Shown piece by piece: positions 60,622 to 64,000 of a stretch of DNA of 64,000 nt. The position numbers and the translations under genes were made by a program. The stretch's first letter is position 1, and each line of letters begins with the position of its first letter. Below the pieces are notes generated by a model that saw nothing but the letters and a program-made list of their open reading frames with translations, did no database searches and had not been told where the DNA came from. The DNA is from Ktedonobacterales bacterium (GTDB lineage Bacteria; Chloroflexota; Ktedonobacteria; Ktedonobacterales; DATBGS01), in assembly GCA_036557285.1 (NCBI GenBank), contig DATBHW010000012.1, positions 86,615-150,614 on the forward strand, written 5' to 3'.

Positions 60622-60651
60622 TTGGGGAAACTCCCTTCTGTATGCTATACT
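60622..60651 (+). promoter_or_regulatory. candidate promoter of the AAA-LuxR gene
   Basis: TTGGGG (60622) and TATACT (60646) are separated by 18 bases, about 150 bases before the start at 60798. The gap 60379-60797 otherwise holds no gene I can support. The -35 is weak, so confidence is limited. Confidence 0.4.
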
Positions 60652-60797
60652 GCCGTGGAGGTATACAGGTAAGCTTGACACACGTCGATCATCTTAAGAC
60701 ACAGCGGTCCCTCGGTGGCCTCTGAAAGATCGTGCTCCTCCCTGATCGGGTACCTTAACGCGCGTTGGAGCAGCATGGTTCAAGGGGAGCGATCTTT

Positions 60798-63700
60798 ATG
60801 ACCAGAGCATTTCCAAGGACCGTGGTCTGTCCCCTCTTCATTGGTCGCCAACGCGACCTCAGTGCCTTGCAAGGACTCGTGGAGCGGAAGCGGAGTGGCA
60901 AGGGGCAGGCGATCCTGATCAGTGGGGAAGCGGGCATTGGCAAGTCGCGTCTGGTCGCTGAGGCAAAAAACTATGCCGCGCACCAGGGCTTTCTCCTTCT
61001 GGAGGGGCACTGTTTCCAGGGGGACAGCGCGGCTCCCTACGCGCCGCTGTTGGACCTCTTTCGGACGTTTTTTGCCTACTCTGCCCCAACCGCCCTCTCT
61101 GACCACACGCGCGCCTTTGTCTCGACGCTCTCTCGCCTGCTGCCTGACCTGGCGCTGCTCTTCCCCAACCTGGCAACCTCCTTTCCCGCACCATTGGGTG
61201 ATCCAGCAGAGGAGCAGCGACGGCTCTTCGCGTCCATGACGCATTTCCTGACGGAGCAAGCGACACACCAGCCGGTGTTCCTGGTGGTGGAAGATGTGCA
61301 TTGGAGTGATGACCTCAGCCTGGAGTTTTTGCTGCACCTGGCCCGCCGCGCTCGACACCTCCCGCTGCTCTTACTCGTCACCTATCGCAGTGAGGCGCCT
61401 CATCCCGGGCTGCGGCACTGGCTGACCCAGCTTGATCGTGAACGGTTGACGCAGGAATTTCCCCTGAGGCCGCTCTCCCGCAGCGAGGTTGATGACATGG
61501 TGCGTGCTATCCTGGCAGGGGAATACCCAGTCGATGCCGACCTCCTGGACACGCTCTTTACCCTCTCCGAGGGTAATCCCTTTTTCGTGGAGGAGCTGCT
61601 CAAATCGCTCATTGCCACTGGAGAACTTCAGTCTGTGGAGGGAAGGTGGGTCCGTCGGGTAGAGAAACGCGAGGCTTTTGGGGGCGCTTTCATCCCACGC
61701 AGTGTACAGGAGACGGTCCACCAACGGACGGAACAGTTGAGTGCTGGAGCAAAGCAGGTCTTGACGCTGGCAGCCGTCGCCGGACGGCGCTTCGACTTTC
61801 CTGTGCTGCAACAGGCGCTGCACGGTGATGAGAACCACCTGCTGGCGCTGATGAAGGAGACGATGGCGGCCCAACTTGTCGTGGAGGAGTCAGCAGACCA
61901 GTTTGCCTTTCGACACGCGCTGATTCGAGAAGCGATCTACAGCGCGCTGCTGGTGCGCGAGCGTCAGGCGCTGCATCGAACCCTGGCCGACATACTGGAA
62001 CAGCTTTCCACTTCGCCCGCCCTGCGCGAGCGCTACCTGGGAGACCTGGCGGCGCATTGCTATGAGGCCGGGATGTGGGAGCAGGCGCTGACCTACACGC
62101 AAGAGATGGGAGATCAGGTCTTGACGCTGCACGCGCCGCGCGCGGCCATCCACTACCTGACGCGCGCGGTAGAGGCTGCCCAGCATATGCCTGGCGCCCC
62201 ACCAGGCAAGGTATATCTTGCACGAGGACAGGCGTATGCGGTCCTTGGAGAATTTGCCCGCGCCGAGAGCGATTACGAGCGTGCCTTAGCTATCGCCCAG
62301 ACGACTTCGGAGAGCCTGCTGGAATGGCGGTGTCTGCTGGCGCTCGGCGTGTTGTGGACCGAGCGTGATTACGCCCAGGCGGGAGCCTGGTTCCGTCAAG
62401 CGCTTGACCAGGCTGAACGGCTGGCTGACCCCACCCTCCAGGCGCGTAGCCTCAATCGCTTGGGCAATTGGCTTGTGAATACCGGACACCTTGAGGAAGG
62501 GGTACACACGCATCACGCCGCACTCAAGCTGTTTGAGGACCAGCACGATACCCAGGGGATGGCGGAAACGCTTGACCTGCTCGGCACAGCCTACGGGATG
62601 TGTGGGGAACGGGTCAAAGCGGTGGAGCAGCTTAGGCAGGCAGTTGCCCTGTTCCGTCATCTGGATGACACGCCCAGCCTGATGTCAAGCCTTGCTATGC
62701 GCGCGGTCCAGTCCATGCCGGGGTCCAGCGAAACGTCGTTTAGCCCCCTGAGGACACGGGATGCGTGTGTGCACGATGCCTCCGAGGCGCTGCGCCTGGC
62801 TCGCCAGATCGAGTCGCTCTCCGGGCAAGCCTTCGCGGGGAATGCCCTGGCGCATACCTTGCTCGCTTTTGGGGAGTTTGGCCCGGCGCTGGCCCACGCA
62901 CACGAGGCCCGCCGCATCGCCAAGGAGATAGAGCATCAGCAGTGGACGGTTGCCACCACCTACGCTCTGGGGCACGCCTATGTGCTGCTGCTCGCGCCTG
63001 CTCTGGCGCTGCCCAGACTGGAAGCGGCGATGGCGCTGGCACAGCAGTTTGGTTCCGCCTTTTGGACAGGCAGCATTGCAGCACTCCAGGGACGTGCCCA
63101 TCTCCTGAACCACGATCTCCCTGCAGCCCAGGCTGCGCTCCAGGCGGTCATACCACCGGACCAGCCCCCCCACACTATGGCAGAGCGGCAGATGACGTTG
63201 GTCTGGGGGGAACTGCTCCTGGCCCAGGGCCAACCTGGCCCTGCGCTCTCAATCGCCGAGCATCTGTTGGCCTCCATCTCTGGGAAGGCGCCAGATGAGT
63301 CCGCACAGCCCATTCCGCATCTGCTGAAACTCCAAGGCGAGGCACTGCTAGGACTGGCGCGTGTGGAGGAAGCAGCAGCAGTATTAGAGAAGGCCCGACG
63401 AGGAGCTGTGGAGCGGAATGCCCGGCCTGTGCTCTGGACCATCCATCGCGCACTTGGGCACGCTTATTACCGCCTCCGACGCGCAGAGCAGGCCCGGCAG
63501 GAATACGCGGCAGGCCGTCACCTCGTTGAGGAACTGGCGACCACCATTGATGAGCCTGCGCTGCGCGACCACTTCGAACACGCGGCGCTTGGCGCTTTCC
63601 CGCCGGAGAAGCCACTGCCACCACGTGTCGCTGCCCGGCTGGCGTTTGGCGGGTTGACGGCCCGTGAACGCGAAGTCGCCGCGCTCATTGCGCAAGGCAA

Positions 63701-63845
63701 AACGAGCCGGGAAATTGCCGAGCTGCTGGTCCTCAGCGAACGCACTGCTGAAGGGCATGTCAACAACATTCTGGGGAAGCTGGGTTTTACCTCGCGGGCA
63801 CAAATCGCGGCGTGGGTCGTTGAACGCGGGCTGGCGAACCACTAA
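60798..63845 (+). CDS. large AAA-ATPase LuxR regulator (LAL/MalT-like)
   Basis: The product has 1015 aa. The N-terminal ATPase has Walker A GEAGIGKSRL (Lys49 in GKS) and Walker B-like VFLVVEDVHW. A long TPR-type middle follows (VYLARGQAYAVLGEFARAES; LGNWLVNTGHLEEGVHTHHA), and the C-terminal LuxR HTH is LTAREREVAALIAQGKTSRE then ILGKLGFTSRAQIAAWVVE. LAL proteins bind a ligand through the TPR domain and activate transcription when ATP-bound. ATG 60798 has AGGGGAG upstream. The target genes are not identifiable here; the frame ends 155 bases from the window edge. Confidence 0.9.
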   Translation: MTRAFPRTVVCPLFIGRQRDLSALQGLVERKRSGKGQAILISGEAGIGKSRLVAEAKNYAAHQGFLLLEGHCFQGDSAAPYAPLLDLFRTFFAYSAPTALSDHTRAFVSTLSRLLPDLALLFPNLATSFPAPLGDPAEEQRRLFASMTHFLTEQATHQPVFLVVEDVHWSDDLSLEFLLHLARRARHLPLLLLVTYRSEAPHPGLRHWLTQLDRERLTQEFPLRPLSRSEVDDMVRAILAGEYPVDADLLDTLFTLSEGNPFFVEELLKSLIATGELQSVEGRWVRRVEKREAFGGAFIPRSVQETVHQRTEQLSAGAKQVLTLAAVAGRRFDFPVLQQALHGDENHLLALMKETMAAQLVVEESADQFAFRHALIREAIYSALLVRERQALHRTLADILEQLSTSPALRERYLGDLAAHCYEAGMWEQALTYTQEMGDQVLTLHAPRAAIHYLTRAVEAAQHMPGAPPGKVYLARGQAYAVLGEFARAESDYERALAIAQTTSESLLEWRCLLALGVLWTERDYAQAGAWFRQALDQAERLADPTLQARSLNRLGNWLVNTGHLEEGVHTHHAALKLFEDQHDTQGMAETLDLLGTAYGMCGERVKAVEQLRQAVALFRHLDDTPSLMSSLAMRAVQSMPGSSETSFSPLRTRDACVHDASEALRLARQIESLSGQAFAGNALAHTLLAFGEFGPALAHAHEARRIAKEIEHQQWTVATTYALGHAYVLLLAPALALPRLEAAMALAQQFGSAFWTGSIAALQGRAHLLNHDLPAAQAALQAVIPPDQPPHTMAERQMTLVWGELLLAQGQPGPALSIAEHLLASISGKAPDESAQPIPHLLKLQGEALLGLARVEEAAAVLEKARRGAVERNARPVLWTIHRALGHAYYRLRRAEQARQEYAAGRHLVEELATTIDEPALRDHFEHAALGAFPPEKPLPPRVAARLAFGGLTAREREVAALIAQGKTSREIAELLVLSERTAEGHVNNILGKLGFTSRAQIAAWVVERGLANH

Positions 63846-64000
63846 CTCTTTACGTATCTCCCACGGGTTGCGCAACGAGGTGAGGAGAGTGCCCTGAGAT
63901 AGCAGTGAACCACTATGGGAGCCTCCTGCTCTTGTCCGTGCTCTTATTGAATTTATTTTTTAACCCATCGTGTTTCGCGGGAGCGTGCTGCTCTTTCTGA

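Overview
The window looks like a chromosomal segment of a GC-rich bacterium, most plausibly a Chloroflexota member of the Ktedonobacteria type. The hints are paired acyl-CoA dehydrogenases, F420/PPOX-type and DinB-type housekeeping genes, a sigma factor with a zinc-ribbon tail, a large LAL-type LuxR regulator, many small lipoproteins and dispersed palindromic repeats. This placement is inferred from gene content only; there is no rRNA gene in the window.

Left part (1-32.5 kb). It opens inside a 2-oxoglutarate dehydrogenase E1 gene followed by its E2 partner. Ordinary single genes and short operons follow: an MFS exporter, a RibD_C reductase, two acyl-CoA dehydrogenases, a HIT protein, an ECF sigma factor, a secreted metalloprotease with a lipoprotein, a GH1 beta-glucosidase, a PPOX enzyme, Nudix, DinB and a PaaK-like ligase. 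Three tandem copies of one RelE-like toxin-antitoxin pair come next (15.8-17.5 kb), the third with an in-frame stop in its toxin. Further on are a repeat-rich stretch (21.8-22.8 kb), the carbon-starvation transporter gene cstA, and a compact cluster built round two ArsA/Get3-like ATPases with small unknown partners (26.6-31.0 kb).

Centre (32.6-50.7 kb). A complete tmRNA gene (ssrA, tag ending ALAA) is the integration site of a genomic island of about 17.8 kb: its last 26 bases are repeated exactly at 50680-50705, each copy followed by a similar terminator hairpin. The island carries one long same-strand operon: CHAT protease, beta-propeller protein, NHL protein, very large TPR protein, J-domain-like protein without HPD, GrpE-like protein, DnaK/Hsp70, pseudokinase-TPR protein, membrane TPR protein and a small ORF. 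This is the best candidate for an undescribed conflict/defence-type system: an Hsp70 machine coupled to a caspase-like protease and repeat scaffolds. Two lesions suggest this copy may be decaying. A ~122-bp inverted-repeat element splits what was one CHAT-propeller gene, and a one-base frameshift breaks the pseudokinase gene.

Right part (50.7-64 kb). Accessory genes (an epimerase-DUF4166 fusion, VOC, DUF899, YdeI-like and immunity-like proteins, membrane proteins) lead to a membrane histidine kinase with an overlapping NarL-type response regulator, then a large AAA-LuxR regulator that ends close to the window edge. The last ~150 bases hold nothing I recognise.
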